A stretch of DNA of 64,000 nt from Sipunculus nudus (taxonomy: Eukaryota > Annelida > Sipuncula > Golfingiida > Sipunculidae): assembly GCA_026874595.1 (NCBI GenBank), contig CM049310.1:85349056-85413055 (forward strand), in the 5' to 3' direction. Below the pieces are notes generated by a model, which worked only from the letters and a program-made list of their open reading frames with translations, made no database searches and had not been told where the DNA came from. The translations under genes and the position numbers were made by a program. Position 1 is the stretch's first letter; every line of letters begins with the position of its first letter. Shown one piece after another: positions 22,350-34,225 of this stretch.

Positions 22350-23004
22350 AACACAAATAAGAGCTATTTACTTTCGTCAATGTTTTCACCCTCGTCTATT
22401 TGTTTGCTTATTTGCTTATTGGTTGGTTTTCAAATTGTGAACAGGATTACACAAATTTCACTGGGTCAATTTCTATCAAATTTTTGAGGAAAAAACAAGG
22501 TAATAGACTTTAAATTTGGGTACGGATCTCGGTAAAGGGGTGGATTCAGTAGGATTGTTTTGCCTGGGTGGAGGTATGCGCTCTGATGAGTGCTATTCTA
22601 GGTTACATAAAATTATTATTAACTCTACCTATCCTTAGGTGGATATATTTGTTTGTGGCATGTTGCTTCATTTTTCTTGTTGCTTATTATTCTGCAACTT
22701 TTTTCGTCCCTGATCATTCATATTTAATTGGATAATAAAAGGATATACCCTACTGTAGTGCGATTAATTTGACCAAGTTTCAGTGACATCGGCCTATTTT
22801 TGAAGGTCACAGGGATTAAAAAGTGCGATTTTTTTTCGGATTTCCAATGGCGATTTTCCTCTATAAAGGCTACAGTCAAATGGATTAAGATTCACCCAAA
22901 ATATGTGATTTCAAACATTCCTGGGGTACCCCTTTGAATTCACTCATGCGGAACTATTTGAGATAGGGGACTCCGCACTTTTCGGTAAGGCTATATTTCC
23001 GGAA
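22350..23004. other. No gene seen
   Basis: Unique-looking sequence. Some of it (22740-23000) may belong to the inverted-repeat element that follows. Confidence 0.4.
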
Positions 23005-23556
23005 AACTATAGTCCGTTTCATGCCCTCATGTCCACCTGATTTTTGCTATGAAAATTTTTATTTTGGTACATTTCAAGGGAAACAATATAGTGTAGAGGA
23101 GAGAATTACAGAACCTAATTTTCAACTAGGTAACTATGCCATACCTTATGCCATATTAGAGTAACAGAATTTTCTGAAAATATGAGAAATCAGTCTACAT
23201 TTTACAACATACCAGACCCATTTATGGCGGTCAAGGTCATTGATCACATGCAAAAACAGCCTCAACTGACAGCTGCTGATTGGATGATCTCATGTAAACA
23301 CTCTAAAAAATATAACCAGCTAAAACGAAGATGGCTACTTATGGAGGGACACACCATATCTGCCAGTTCATGATAAAGAGACTAAAATGTTGTGAAACAT
23401 TAACAGGGTATTTATTGTAAAATTCTTAATTGCCATATTAGGTTGTCACTTTCATATGTTGTTTACTTTGAAAATATTGAAAAATATAAACTTTTAAGTA
23501 TATCATCTACAAAAAAACAGGTGGACAGCAGGTGGTGAAACGGACTATAATATAAC
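23005..23556. mobile_element. Inverted-repeat-flanked element, about 0.55 kb, with a small ORF
   Basis: AACTATAGTCCGTTTCATGC, then CCTCATGTCCACCTG at 23005-23039 is mirrored by CAGGTGGACAGCAGGTGG, then TGAAACGGACTATAATATAA at 23518-23555. The arms of about 36 bp enclose an ATG-initiated 63-aa ORF on the plus strand (23182-23373; MRNQSTFYNIPDPFMAVKVI at its start) with protein-like composition. It could be a remnant of a transposon gene. No transposase motif was recognised and target-site duplications were not identified. Confidence 0.5.
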
Positions 23557-23769
23557 TTAGAAAGTTTAAACCTTTACAGACATATGCCTTTTATAACGTT
23601 GGAGTATAGTGGCAAGTTAGGTAGCGATATCTTTAATGGTTTTGGAAAAATAGGCAAATTAAGAAAATGTGACGTCAGCTTTTTCAGCTTATCTGCGATT
23701 CTTCCTGTAGTTGTTCCTGAACTGGTAGAGGTCAATGAAAGGTCATTTGGAGATTCGGTGAAAGGAGGA

Positions 23770-23831
23770 TGGGGGAAAGGGGGTTGCGGATGGGGTGGGG
23801 GGGGGGTTGCTGGGGGAGGGGGGGGGGGGCG
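23770..23831 (+). repeat. G-rich tract (G4-prone)
   Basis: Six G runs of 4-12 bases within 62 bp, including 23797-23806 and 23818-23829. The proline/glycine ORFs on both strands are by-products. Confidence 0.9.
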
Positions 23832-24342
23832 TGCAGTGAAAATCCGTGACTGTCCCCATGACAGTTACAGAAGTCTCGTTTATGATATGATCTTGGATCA
23901 TCTTGATCAGACAATAAATATCACATGCTAATCTGGATCCTCTTCTAGTGTCCATTTTACCAAGTTCACTAAAGCACAGCATGCGGTAAGCATTAGCTTG
24001 TGTTTATTTGGAAACGCAAATCAGTGTAAACCCATGAACTTGTCCTAATCATGCCCGGTAAGACAGTTATATCCATAAAGTACGCTAACCTGCCCACCCC
24101 AATTGTCAAAGGGTAATGACAACATAGAACCCGGGATTAAAGTGCATGTTTGTTTATTAGGTCACATGTAGGGCGAGATGTGGGTTAGACGCATTGTTTA
24201 CGATTAAGAGGAAGCATATGACCCGGGCTACAAAAATAAGCTTGTCTGTCAGCATCATCAGCTTACATCCGCTGACATCCGGCATCATCTTTAACAGATG
24301 TTCCACGTAGTGAGAGGATCTTCTCGTGATCGTAAACGAGTA

Positions 24343-24344
<2 letters not shown>

Positions 24345-24408
<64 letters not shown>
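24345..24408. repeat. (AT)n microsatellite
   Basis: About 64 bp of AT, preceded by an ATCATCAGC-containing segment (24250-24344) that only loosely recalls the 3735/4844 repeat. Confidence 0.98.
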
Positions 24409-24410
<2 letters not shown>

Positions 24411-24469
24411 GCATATCTGAATGCATTTATGTGTACATGCATACAGAAAGCGGCGAAATGTGAACTCAC

Positions 24470-24810
24470 GTCTTTCTCTGCTTTTCTCTGCTTGACCTGC
24501 TTTTCTCTCATTTTGTCTATTTTCTCCCCTTTCCCTCCCACTTACTTTTTCTCGTTCTTTCATCCTTTCCGTATTAATTTTTATCTATCTTTCTTTTTAT
24601 TTCCTGTCTCTCTTCATTTTTTTTCTCGCTCTTTATCTCCTGCATTTTCTTTCCCTCTCTCGCTTTCTTTCTTTTTAAGTTTCTTTTGTTGTACACATCT
24701 TTCCTATTTTTTTCTCTCTCTCTTGCTCACGCTTTCTCTCAGTCTCCCTCTCTTCTGTCTCTTTAACCCTCTATTTTATTCTCTCTCTCTCTCTCTCTCC
24801 CTGGCTCTGT
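24470..24810 (+). repeat. Polypyrimidine (TTTCTC)-rich tract
   Basis: About 340 bp of mostly C and T on the plus strand, ending in (CT)n at 24779-24799. The 155-aa Ser/Phe/Leu ORF is a compositional artefact. Confidence 0.85.
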
Positions 24811-24879
24811 ATTTTGAGGCTTTAGGTCATACACATATTGCATGCAAGGCAGAAATAATCACGAAAGCGGCCCAAACCT

Positions 24880-25182
24880 ATTGGATATACTTCTAACGCA
24901 GCGGCTATACACTGCAGTCATTCCAGATCTCCTTAACCGCTGCTGTGGTCAGCCAGATTTTTTGGGTTCGAACACCATGTCCGGCACATCGAGAGCGGGG
25001 GTGTCGCAGGTTTAAAACTTGGAGTTGGATGCACACTGCGGTATCAGGATAACATCGGTCTGATAACAATTCTTTGCACTGGAGGAGCCCTGATGGTGAT
25101 ATCCGGAGAATCTTGCTATACGAAGCAGCGGTTAAAGCGAAGGAGACTGCAGTGTATAATCGTTGCGTGAGGAGTATGCCAT
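24880..25182. mobile_element. Foldback (MITE-like) family M, complete copy
   Basis: The left arm TATACACTGCAGTCATTCCA (from 24906) is mirrored by GGAGACTGCAGTGTATAATC (25142-25161). Outside these, GGATATACTTCTAACGCAGC and the reverse of GTTGCGTGAGGAGTATGCC extend the inversion to about 24880-25182. The interior includes TCGGTCTGATAACAATTC, shared with the 58-kb copy, and a lone GGGTTCGAAC box. There is no transposase. Confidence 0.75.
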
Positions 25183-25304
25183 CTTGATCGTTACTATCGT
25201 GGACATTTCACAGAATTGGGTTTAGTCTGATTGGTAGTCACGATGTACATTGTGTATAGCCGTGACAACTCGACTCAGTAGGGCCAGATAATCAGGCTGG
25301 TAAG

Positions 25305-25372
25305 CCTACTTGACAGCCAGTAAGCTGTTCGTGCACTCTAATGTCAGAGGGCAGGAATGGCGTTACATTGTG
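25305..25372 (+). repeat. Dispersed repeat R, copy 2
   Basis: TTGACAGCCAGTAAGCTGTT, CGTGCACTCTAATGTCAGAG, GGCAGGAATGGCGTTAC. Confidence 0.65.
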
Positions 25373-25379
25373 TACACCA

Positions 25380-26034
25380 TGAACGCATTTCCCCTGTTGG
25401 AAGAAAGATTTTAATTTATCATTTAATACATTTTCACTTACACCATGCATATTACTGTGTAGAGAATATATTTTTATATTAAAGAGAGTTTAATTTCAGC
25501 ATCGGCTGACTCGGCGTATTCTGTCGCTTTGTTTGACAAGGTTTGCGTCTGTTCAAGTGACAAGTCCTGAGACATTCTCCACATCATTAGGAGAAAACAC
25601 AGCTATGAGTACCCCTAAAGTGAAAAATACAAACAAAAGACGAGATACCTAAGAAAATGTACGATGGATTGTAATATTCGTCTGTTTATTGATCTGTAAG
25701 AATTTATCTGTTCCAGGAGAATCGGTGCCAACAGTTTCTATATTTAATCAACTCCATTCGTGTCTTAGATAATGGCATATTATAGCCGTTAGTTCAGATT
25801 CAAGAAGGGTTTGACACAGAAATCTCATTTTTTACATCGAGATACGTCCTGATGAAATCTCCAACGAATCTATTAACAGATCTTCTTGACTTGCATCCTT
25901 TGACTAACGACTAAACCCTGTCAGAATAAAATCAATTGTAAGGGAATTTTTCGAAAGAGTGAGTCGGACATCGGTATGACATTTAAGGAAGGTAGGTAGC
26001 CCTGGCAGCTACTGTGGCTGGCATTTTGTTCGGT
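25380..26034. other. No gene seen
   Basis: Mixed sequence with only short ORFs and no recognised repeat. Confidence 0.5.
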
Positions 26035-26470
26035 TTCGAATTGGCGATATTCGCGAAAGAGAAAAAATCGCGAAAATGAAACTTTCGTGTCCAAGACACC
26101 CTATATACGCAGGTAAAAGGTCATTATTAATATAGTCTAATCAGCTTTAGCCAGCCTGTAGGTTTGAAATTCGAATGGACAGAACATTAGTATTCTAATA
26201 AAAAAACTTAGATTTATCATGTTTCGGTATTTTTATTGTTTCCTTTAAATCGATGATATAAATTGTACAAAAATAAAAGATCGTTCGTATATGTGCTTAT
26301 TGGGAAATTTCTGCTCACTGTCCTGAGTCCTCGTCAAACTGTTAAGATTGAGCGCGCATATTAAATAATCAATGTGATTGTGGGTACAAATTATGTAAAT
26401 TTATTGCATGGTATGATCGCGAAAAAAAACCCCCGCAAAACACAGCAAAAGTGAAAATCGCGAATATGAA
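26035..26470 (+). repeat. TCGCGAAAAT dispersed repeat segments
   Basis: Two stretches in the same orientation, 26045-26095 (ATTCGCGAAAG, AATCGCGAAAATGAAAC) and 26412-26468 (ATCGCGAAAAAAAAC, GTGAAAATCGCGAATATG). A third lies at 55035-55095. The TCGCGA words stand out in a CpG-poor AT-rich background. Confidence 0.5.
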
Positions 26471-26803
26471 TTTAACCATAGTATTTCTTGACTGTAACGA
26501 ATTTCACTGCATTGTACAGACCATAAGCATACAGTTATATCGTGCTTACGCATGGCAGGCAATATATCGTAATCATAAGAAACGCAAAGTAAAAATTCTA
26601 CGAGCGGTTCATTTTTGGTCATATATATTTGTAAATCCCAAATAGTTCGCAGTGACCTAACACGATGTGTTTCGTACCTCATTTATGTAGTTTACTATCA
26701 AGCTAGGAGCATTTGTCATCCAAAATGCCTAAAGTATATTACTTTTTGACAGAGCCCATTTTAGTATGATGAAACATCTTAAAACTGTTTTGTTTATAAC
26801 CTA

Positions 26804-26807
<4 letters not shown>

Positions 26808-26862
<55 letters not shown>

Positions 26863-26870
26863 ATATATTT
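26808..26870. repeat. (AT)n microsatellite, interrupted
   Basis: AT run with TTTAT interruptions near 26848 and 26868. Confidence 0.97.
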
Positions 26871-26874
26871 ATGT

Positions 26875-28580
26875 CTGTATCTTTCCCAACTGGCCCAACA
26901 CTCCCGTATAAGTAAAATACCCACTTATAAACCCTGGTAGCATACTTTCCCTTTACAAAGAAGCTGATATTGTGTCACAGACACAGTTCAAGCATTCCGT
27001 TCATTCAAGCTTTTTTTTTCGAATGAACGCTGAACGAAGCCATTTTGGTCCGTATTGCTATACTGTGTGTGAGAGTCAAAATATATATCTCAAGTATCAA
27101 GAAAGTATACACCCACTTGGCAGAAATCCAATATATTTAGTTTCAGACTATGTATACGTTATATATAAAACAGACTTCGGCATCGCCGGCTGCAGGTATA
27201 AACAGCTAGGGCGAAAATCCTCGGGAGTTCTTTGGAATAAAGCAGTCCTATTTTACAGCCAGACATAATCCCATAAGCGTATCTACGTGGAAATTGCTCC
27301 AAAACCCCTGTGCGCATAAGTTTATGTATGCGTGAACTAGCAGACGTCTTTTGTGTAATACAGTTGACATGTATGCAGAGGGACTTCAGTGAACAGATAC
27401 TGCACCTAGGTCGAGTTTTAAAGAATACATCAGTAAATGCAAAACTTACGAGTGCAAATCGCTCCTGCGGCGAATTAATGGTTTTCATATATTTACAGGC
27501 ACATTTGAAAGAGATGTTTCACGGGTATCAAATATATGCACAGATTAGATCTAACTTTATAAAATGCACGCGATGTATAATACAAATTTTCACATTCGGT
27601 TTCGATCTCGACAATATATAATACATATATGATCCTACCAATTATGTTATGTCTGACCATTTATCTGTCATATATAATGAGTATAGTAACGAGATAACTG
27701 CCTCTTCACGGGTCCTGTGTTTTTATCTATCATATTATTTGAAACCTCGTTCCAAGACCGTGTTACTCAACTTTTGAACTAAATGTTACTGCTGGGAATT
27801 CTTTCGGCCCCTCTGCAATTGTCATCTCTGATATTACACAACCTGTCCACACTCCTTGCCTACTTGGTTACATTTTATTTATGGGCCTTATATTTCATTT
27901 GTCTTCGTTTTCATTAAATTTATAGATTTATTAGGGGTTAAGAATTCAAAGGTTGAAGAGTGTTTACAACTAACCATGTTTCTTTCAACCCGTATCCCAC
28001 GCTGTTTGTCTAATAATTAAGGGGTTGATGAGTTTAGGTTGATTAGGACTTAGGCTTGGACTTAGGTCCCCCCCCCGTGCAAGATTATCGATTTCAATGT
28101 AATATTGTTTCCTCTGCCAATTTTATTTGGGTGCTAGATCTCCGTATTGTTGATTTTCAAAAGCTAATTTAATTAACATTTTTAACAATATTCTCTATCA
28201 TTTGTCATAGATTTGTACCTGATGTTTATTGCTGACCTTGACCTTATTTCCAAGGTCATATAAACTGAACCCGATTCCCGATTGCGCGCAAAGCGGGAGG
28301 CCATTATATTTATCTAAATTCACGTTATTTGTAGAACTGTTGATTGAATGCTTGATCAGTACACTATTACTTTAATTCTTTAAATGTTGAGGAGCGCGAT
28401 GATTGCCTTGGTGCTTTAAAACTGATCTTGTTCTTTGCGATGTTGTCCTGTATTTGTAAATTATATCTTGATTCGCAAAAATACCAGTCTTGGGTGGTTT
28501 GAAAATACTACTGTGCGAGCTAGTCTCATGCGCTTGACCCATATTATTCACCAGGGTAGCGATATTACAAGCATCGCTGG
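26875..28580. other. No gene seen
   Basis: ORFs of about 100 aa on both strands at 27.2-27.6 kb overlap each other and have no motif. A TGACCTTGACCT site is at about 28233, and a C9 run at 28068-28076. Confidence 0.5.
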
Positions 28581-28650
28581 GCCTAGCGCCGTTTCTGCCC
28601 TCTGACATTAGAGAGCCTACGATATACTGGCTGTCAGAGTGCCGTTACAT
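28581..28650 (-). repeat. Dispersed repeat R, copy 3, reverse
   Basis: In reverse it reads GTAACGGCACTCTGACAGCC, AGTATATCGTAGGCTCTCTA, ATGTCAGAGGGCAGAAACGG. A 78-aa minus ORF begins within it and is not taken as a gene. Confidence 0.65.
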
Positions 28651-28659
28651 CCTTCAGCG

Positions 28660-31385
28660 AGAAACGTACTTTAAGGCGCTATAGGGATGCTAATATTTTC
28701 GTCTTTTTTGACAGCGCATCATGGCCTACAAATACGCTGTCACTTGTCATAAACCAGACTACGCGTTAGCTTCTTAGTATCCTTTCTAACAACACCAAAC
28801 ATGAGGGAGGTATGCTTGATGAATTTCTGACCGCATGAATACAACATGACTAACACGGCTTAATGTATAGGATATTCCATATACTCTTAAAAGATACCCC
28901 CTTACATTATAAGTGGGCAGACCACAATGGCTCGTAGGTAGGTCACTTAGGGAGTAGCTAGGGGCTCTGCGTATAAGGAGATGTAGACGGTTAAACATCG
29001 GTGAAGCTGAGTAGCCCGCAACCTTCTGTATCTTCAGTAAAGCGTACGCCCCATGTATTGACTGGCAGTATGCTGTTTTGGCATATAATTGATAATCATT
29101 CAAAAATTTGGACAGACCTTTTGGCCATTTCGTGATGTTAAATTTAAATTTCTGTATTGTTCTATATTATCTGTGGGAAAAGTCCTACAACTGGACGGCA
29201 GCAAACTTATACGCGATACAGGAAATGACTCTTTATCATAGAGACAGAGTTTCAGTTTGGGTTATAAGTTCACGTGTATTATTTTGAGTTAATTTATCAT
29301 TAGTAGCCTAATGATAAGATTATGGGCCTTTAGCCACTATATGAAAGACCACTGCGATGCATTCCTCGATATGGCTTGTATCACGACTCAAGGAAGCTTA
29401 CCAGTAATCCTGCCTATTTAGGTAGACCTGGACCCACACTCATTTCACCTAACCAACCAACCGTCCTTTAATTAAACCTGTTTTCGTTACATGTACTGCC
29501 TATCCACTTAAATTATGCTATAATCTGATAATCACCTCTAGATAAGCTTAAACAACTTTTCATTCTTTCAACTTGTGCGCTGCCACTCATGCCATGCTCA
29601 TATTTAATAAAAGCATGAGTGGAGATAGTTCACCTCAAATTCCTGATAAAACCCCGCGGGAAGGTGGCCAGATATTCAATATAGAACATGGTGCGGATAT
29701 TAGCTCTTAATAATATATGGCTAAAGCCTAAATCGCAACATGAAATAACTCCCAAAACGGTTTCAACTTCCAAGCATATTAATTATGCATAAAACGACCC
29801 TTTGTATCCAACTCAGATTTACCATCTCACTTTGATTGTTGCAGGTAAGTGAATACTCTGGACTGGGCCCTGGCATGTTCAGGAACAGATAATAAATGCG
29901 TGGACTGGTCCCATCGATTTGTGACCGCCTTGCAGGACAGACAGTGGAAACTTGATTTTGGGCCGAAAATGAACTGAATTCCAGGCTCAGAAACCCCATA
30001 GTTATAAAAGTGGATATGTTATTCTTCCTTATGGGCTAAATATTGGATTTTCATCTCGTTATAGTAGATTAAAAAGACATATTGGGGCGTTATATGCTTA
30101 TGTGGTTATGCTTATGCTTAAATGAACGAATATTGTTGAAACTATTAGTCGTAAAACACGGGGAATATTTAAAAGGGACTGCGGCCCATGAACAATTTTG
30201 TTTAATGGGGTACTGGAATTATATTTGGAAAACCTAGAGAGCCTGACAAGAACTCATTTGATTCTTTCATTCTGTTGAATAACTTGCAAAGTTCGGAGAT
30301 TTTAAGAATGAATTGGCAGCTATTTTTGCTCAAAACGAGGACCTTTTAACTCCCTGCAACAGGTTAAACACCCATATATATGCCCCCTTGCTACAACATT
30401 TGCTTCTGTACCTCTCTTGCATTCTTTAAAAGCGTATAGTATTGACAAATGTTAATATCACACTTTTGTTTTATATCTGGGTGACTTTGAGTCAAGAAGA
30501 ACAGATCAGAGGTTACCAAAGAAAACACACACTGCGTATGAGGTCTTGACCGGAAAGAAAGCCTTGTGATGAGTCCGCCTTTTTTCCTCTCCTAGATAAT
30601 TTATCTTCCCAGAATGTGTCGGATTTTATGTCATCAGATACCGAAGAAGGTCAATGTACAGACAGAATGAGAAAAAAAACTGTTTAAAGCAAGGAGAAGG
30701 GGTGACAAAGCTATGAGGTTTTGGTTTCTGAGAATTGAACACAATTTTTTTTTATGTAAATGTAATCTAGTACCGGCGTGAAGCAGGGGACGTTTTTTTG
30801 ACACCATCAATGGAAGGAGTCCTGGCGATGTTGGTGTTAATGGCCATGCAATGGCTGTCTGGCTAGGGCGCCTTAATGTATTACATCTGTTTACCCGAGG
30901 ACATAAATAGATTACTCTGGAAATGAAAAGCTTAATTGAAATCCCCAACACCGATGACACCAGTCTAGGTTATATACTATTATGTAATTACATCCGTTTA
31001 ACTGGTTGTATAGATTGTGTGATAAAAGTGTTCTAGTCCATCCATATTACACTGTTAATATTGACTTTTAGATCAATGACTGCAGACGTGTTTTACATGG
31101 ATAGCGGGGCATTTATGTAGTTCAGTTTAATGTCATATACCTATTAGATATGTCACATAACAACTAATGTCACATCACTCTGCCTTAAATTGTCACATCA
31201 GATCATGAAGCGGAAAAACTATCGCATCACATTAAACATACGGCTAACTAATCCTCTTAGCGAATAACGCTAGTGTGAGGATGTGATATAAAACCAAAAA
31301 GCGCCTTTGTGGCAGTAAAACCTGGAATGAGCAGGATAACTGGTTAGCCGTGTATTACTTAAATACATTTGTATTTGAATGTTAA
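28660..31385. other. No gene seen
   Basis: A 2.7-kb stretch without recognised repeats. CAG/GTAAGT at about 29842-29850 is a good splice-donor match immediately after an acceptor-like TTGATTGTTGCAG, but no coding frame supports either. ORFs at 28786, 29763 and 30634 (minus) show no family features. Confidence 0.45.
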
Positions 31386-31390
31386 AAAAA

Positions 31391-31515
31391 AGCGGACCGA
31401 ACTGTCGCGCTAGTGAAGCGAAGCGGTTGGAACGCCGGACGTGTGCGCCACCGACATGGGTTCGAATCCCAGATCTGCCCAAAATTTTCACCTGCACAAT
31501 TTGTCTTCGTAACAA
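31391..31515 (+). mobile_element. tRNA-derived SINE-like element (family 1), monomer
   Basis: AAGCGGACCGAACTGTCGCG, TAGTGAAGCGAAGCGG, B box GGTTCGAATCC at 31459 and the end TTTGTCTTCGTAAC. The GTTAC start is lost. Confidence 0.85.
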
Positions 31516-31729
31516 TAGTCATTGCCACCAAAATGAGACCCCCTAGATTATGAAGTCCTGACTGCATCCTATTCGGCCAATATGTGAATCTAGCACTCGA
31601 CTGAGTGACGTTTTCAAACTTGTGGAATAGGGACTGCTTGAATGGCGTTTATCTTAGCCTGCGAGTGTCAAGTTTTGGAATTGTGTATAACAGAAATAAG
31701 AATCATTCACTAAATACATTATATATGTG

Positions 31730-31730
<1 letters not shown>

Positions 31731-31779
<49 letters not shown>

Positions 31780-31800
31780 ACACATATATATAATATATAT
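31731..31800. repeat. (AT)n microsatellite with GTATACAC interruption
   Basis: AT run to about 31775, then a TGTATACACATATATATAAT segment that can fold on itself. Confidence 0.95.
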
Positions 31801-31875
31801 AAGGTATAAATTATCACCGCGATCACGGTACGTAGCTGAGTAACACTCCCTGCACATCTACAGAGACTCACAAGA

Positions 31876-32333
31876 GGTCGACCGGTGTAAAGACTTCAGG
31901 TTACCCCCATTTCAGGTTACCCCCGCGGGTATTCTAAACGTGATTTCAGGTTACCCTGTCGATAATTTAACCACATTATAAATTGTTATGATTTAAACTC
32001 ATTAAATGTTATTTAAATAAAAACCTGAATCACATAAGTTATAATCGCTCGACTAAATCCACGAAAAACAAAATTGTCACAAAATGTTAATTATATTGTA
32101 AATTATATTCACATGCATGTATGACACATCTTATGCAAACATAAGATAGTCAAAGATACAACATAATTAGATAAGTCTTGAAGAAAGAATTTTTAGAATT
32201 ATAAACAAATAAGAAACAACTGATTTGAAGGGATTATTTGAAACCATATGGGGTAATCTGAAATCGAATTTTAAATTACCCCCGGGACTAACCAAGTTAA
32301 CTGGGGGATATACGAACGGCATACACCGGCGCT
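31876..32333. mobile_element. Foldback element with CAGGTTACCC repeats
   Basis: The ends CGACCGGTGTA (31879) and TACACCGGCG (32322) are inverted. CAGGTTACCC occurs at 31897, 31913 and 31947 and, in reverse (GGGTAATCTG), at 32251. The total is about 0.46 kb, AT-rich inside, and no ORF is present. This fits a non-autonomous DNA element or a foldback repeat. Confidence 0.55.
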
Positions 32334-32339
32334 AAGTAA

Positions 32340-33195
32340 CTACTTGAGTCGTTGCTTGTCCTCGTCTATCCAGATTGCTGCAAACTAGTTGTTCTTTGCA
32401 GAGAACATATGCATATTCAAAGTAATCTTGTATTGATGAATTGTTAATGCATCAAGCCTTTGTTACCTTAAATCAATTGTTAATTCACGTACGTTAGTTG
32501 TATATTAATATCGATTTCACTTTTACTGGTACACCTGTCATATAAGATGAATTAACAAGCACGTGTGTATACGTATATTTATATCTACACTACTATACTA
32601 TTGGTAATGTCTCTCACGGGGCCAAAGTGAGATTAATGTCTATGTTCTGAGTGGGGTTGTATATTTACCTTCATACACAATAAATATGAAAAAAACTATG
32701 GAATCACGATGTCTACTGAGAACGAAGTAGTTATAAATAATTGTAGTTTTGAGCTGTATCTTTTCACCATAGTCTGTTGGGAAATTCCAGCTTTACAAGT
32801 GTGATTCATTGTAGTCTTTCAGTATATGACTTTTTTGGATCTGTATGACACCTGTACAACATTAGTCTTCCAAAACAAAGCAATCAGTATGCCGTGTCAT
32901 CCATATCCTGGCGGTACAATGCGGTCACTCATTCACCAAAATATGGCATGTTTCAGAAATAATAGCGGTTATTTTTTACTATTTCTTATGTTTCATATTC
33001 AGATACATTCTTTTATGTTGAAGAAAAGTGTGACGTATATTTTTTTTCACGTGTTTGTTAGGATAAACGTTTCGAATAAAGAGATTGGAATATAGACAAG
33101 TTCATTGTTAAACTACGGAGCGGAAGAGAAGGCCTCCGTGCAGTTATTTAAGAATACCCCGCTCCTATTGCCAGGAGTAACTTTAAATTGATATC
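32340..33195. other. No gene seen
   Basis: AT-rich. The 89-aa ORF at 32826 has no recognised feature. Confidence 0.5.
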
Positions 33196-33197
33196 AG

Positions 33198-33605
33198 ATG
33201 TCACGAAGACAAATTGCTCAGGGGGAAATTTTCGGCCGATCCGGGACTCGAACTCATGTCGGTGGCGCAAATGTCCGGCGTTCCAACCGCTTCGCTAGAA
33301 AAGTGGCGCAAATGTCGGTGGCGCAAATGTCGGTGGCGCAAATGTCCGGCGTTCCAACCGCTTCCCTAGAAAAGAAAGCTTCGCTAGCGAGACAGTTCGG
33401 TCCGCTTTTGTGTCACCCCGTAACACACCCCCTCTTAAGAGCGATCTACTATCAGAACAAGACTAATTATCCCAGGTGTCACACTTTGGTGAGCTTATTC
33501 CCGGGGCCACAAAGTTTACCGTCATTTTGGACAAGCCCCCATTTTGTTACGAAGACAATTGCTCAGGGGAAAATATCGGGCCGGTCCGGGATTCGAACCA
33601 TTGTT
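33198..33605 (-). mobile_element. Dimeric SINE-like element (family 1), reverse, with internal duplications
   Basis: Two reversed units (33198-33424 and 33546-33605, the second truncated) are separated by the same linker as at 18.4 kb. In the first unit a GTGGCGCAAATGTC(C)GG motif is present four times because of a local tandem duplication around 33260-33375. The 161-aa ORF is not a gene. Confidence 0.85.
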
Positions 33606-33609
33606 GGTG

Positions 33610-34225
33610 TAATATACAACACAAGAATAGGCTGTTATAAAGAATATGGTCGATCATGTGTGGTATATTTATTATTCATTTAGGTTATTACGACCCCATA
33701 ACTTCAATGCTCAAGAGATACCTCTTATGAGAATAATCATTTAAAGTGATGGATTAATGGAAACTTAATGAGTTGATGGCCTCCTTTGAGGTTTAAATAC
33801 GTCTTCACACGCACCTGTTCCAAAGAGATTTCACATTTAATACCTTCATCACCAGACACCATGTTTTCCCATGACTTGCTAATATAATCGATGATGAGAC
33901 CGCTGGTAGGATAAAAAAAAATAATGAAGAAATGTCAAAGAAAAATACGACTGCCAATTATTGTATAAAGGGATCTGAGATTTATTATATGGATCGTGTC
34001 TACTCTATTTAGCCATTCGCCAGCATATATTATATTTGTCAAAAAATATGTAAAGACCATTCTTCATTCGTAACGCCAGGTAAAGTGGCAAAATGTTCAA
34101 TATTATTATGTTTTACTATTGTTTTTAACTTTCCCTTCTCCCGAATCGACTCTGTTTGGTCATAAAATGTAATAATGTAAAATTTGCATGGGTTTCTCCT
34201 GTCATATGGATATTAAATTAACGGA
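33610..34225. other. Upstream flank of the receptor, probably intron
   Basis: AT-rich and without repeats. If the acceptor ending at 34242 is real, this is intronic sequence and not promoter. No TATA box with a credible start site was recognised. Confidence 0.4.

Noticed and set aside
24429-24896. 155-aa Phe/Ser/Leu ORF
   Set aside because: Polypyrimidine composition gives long open frames, and no domain is visible.
33198-33683. 161-aa ORF
   Set aside because: It lies wholly within the reversed SINE dimer.
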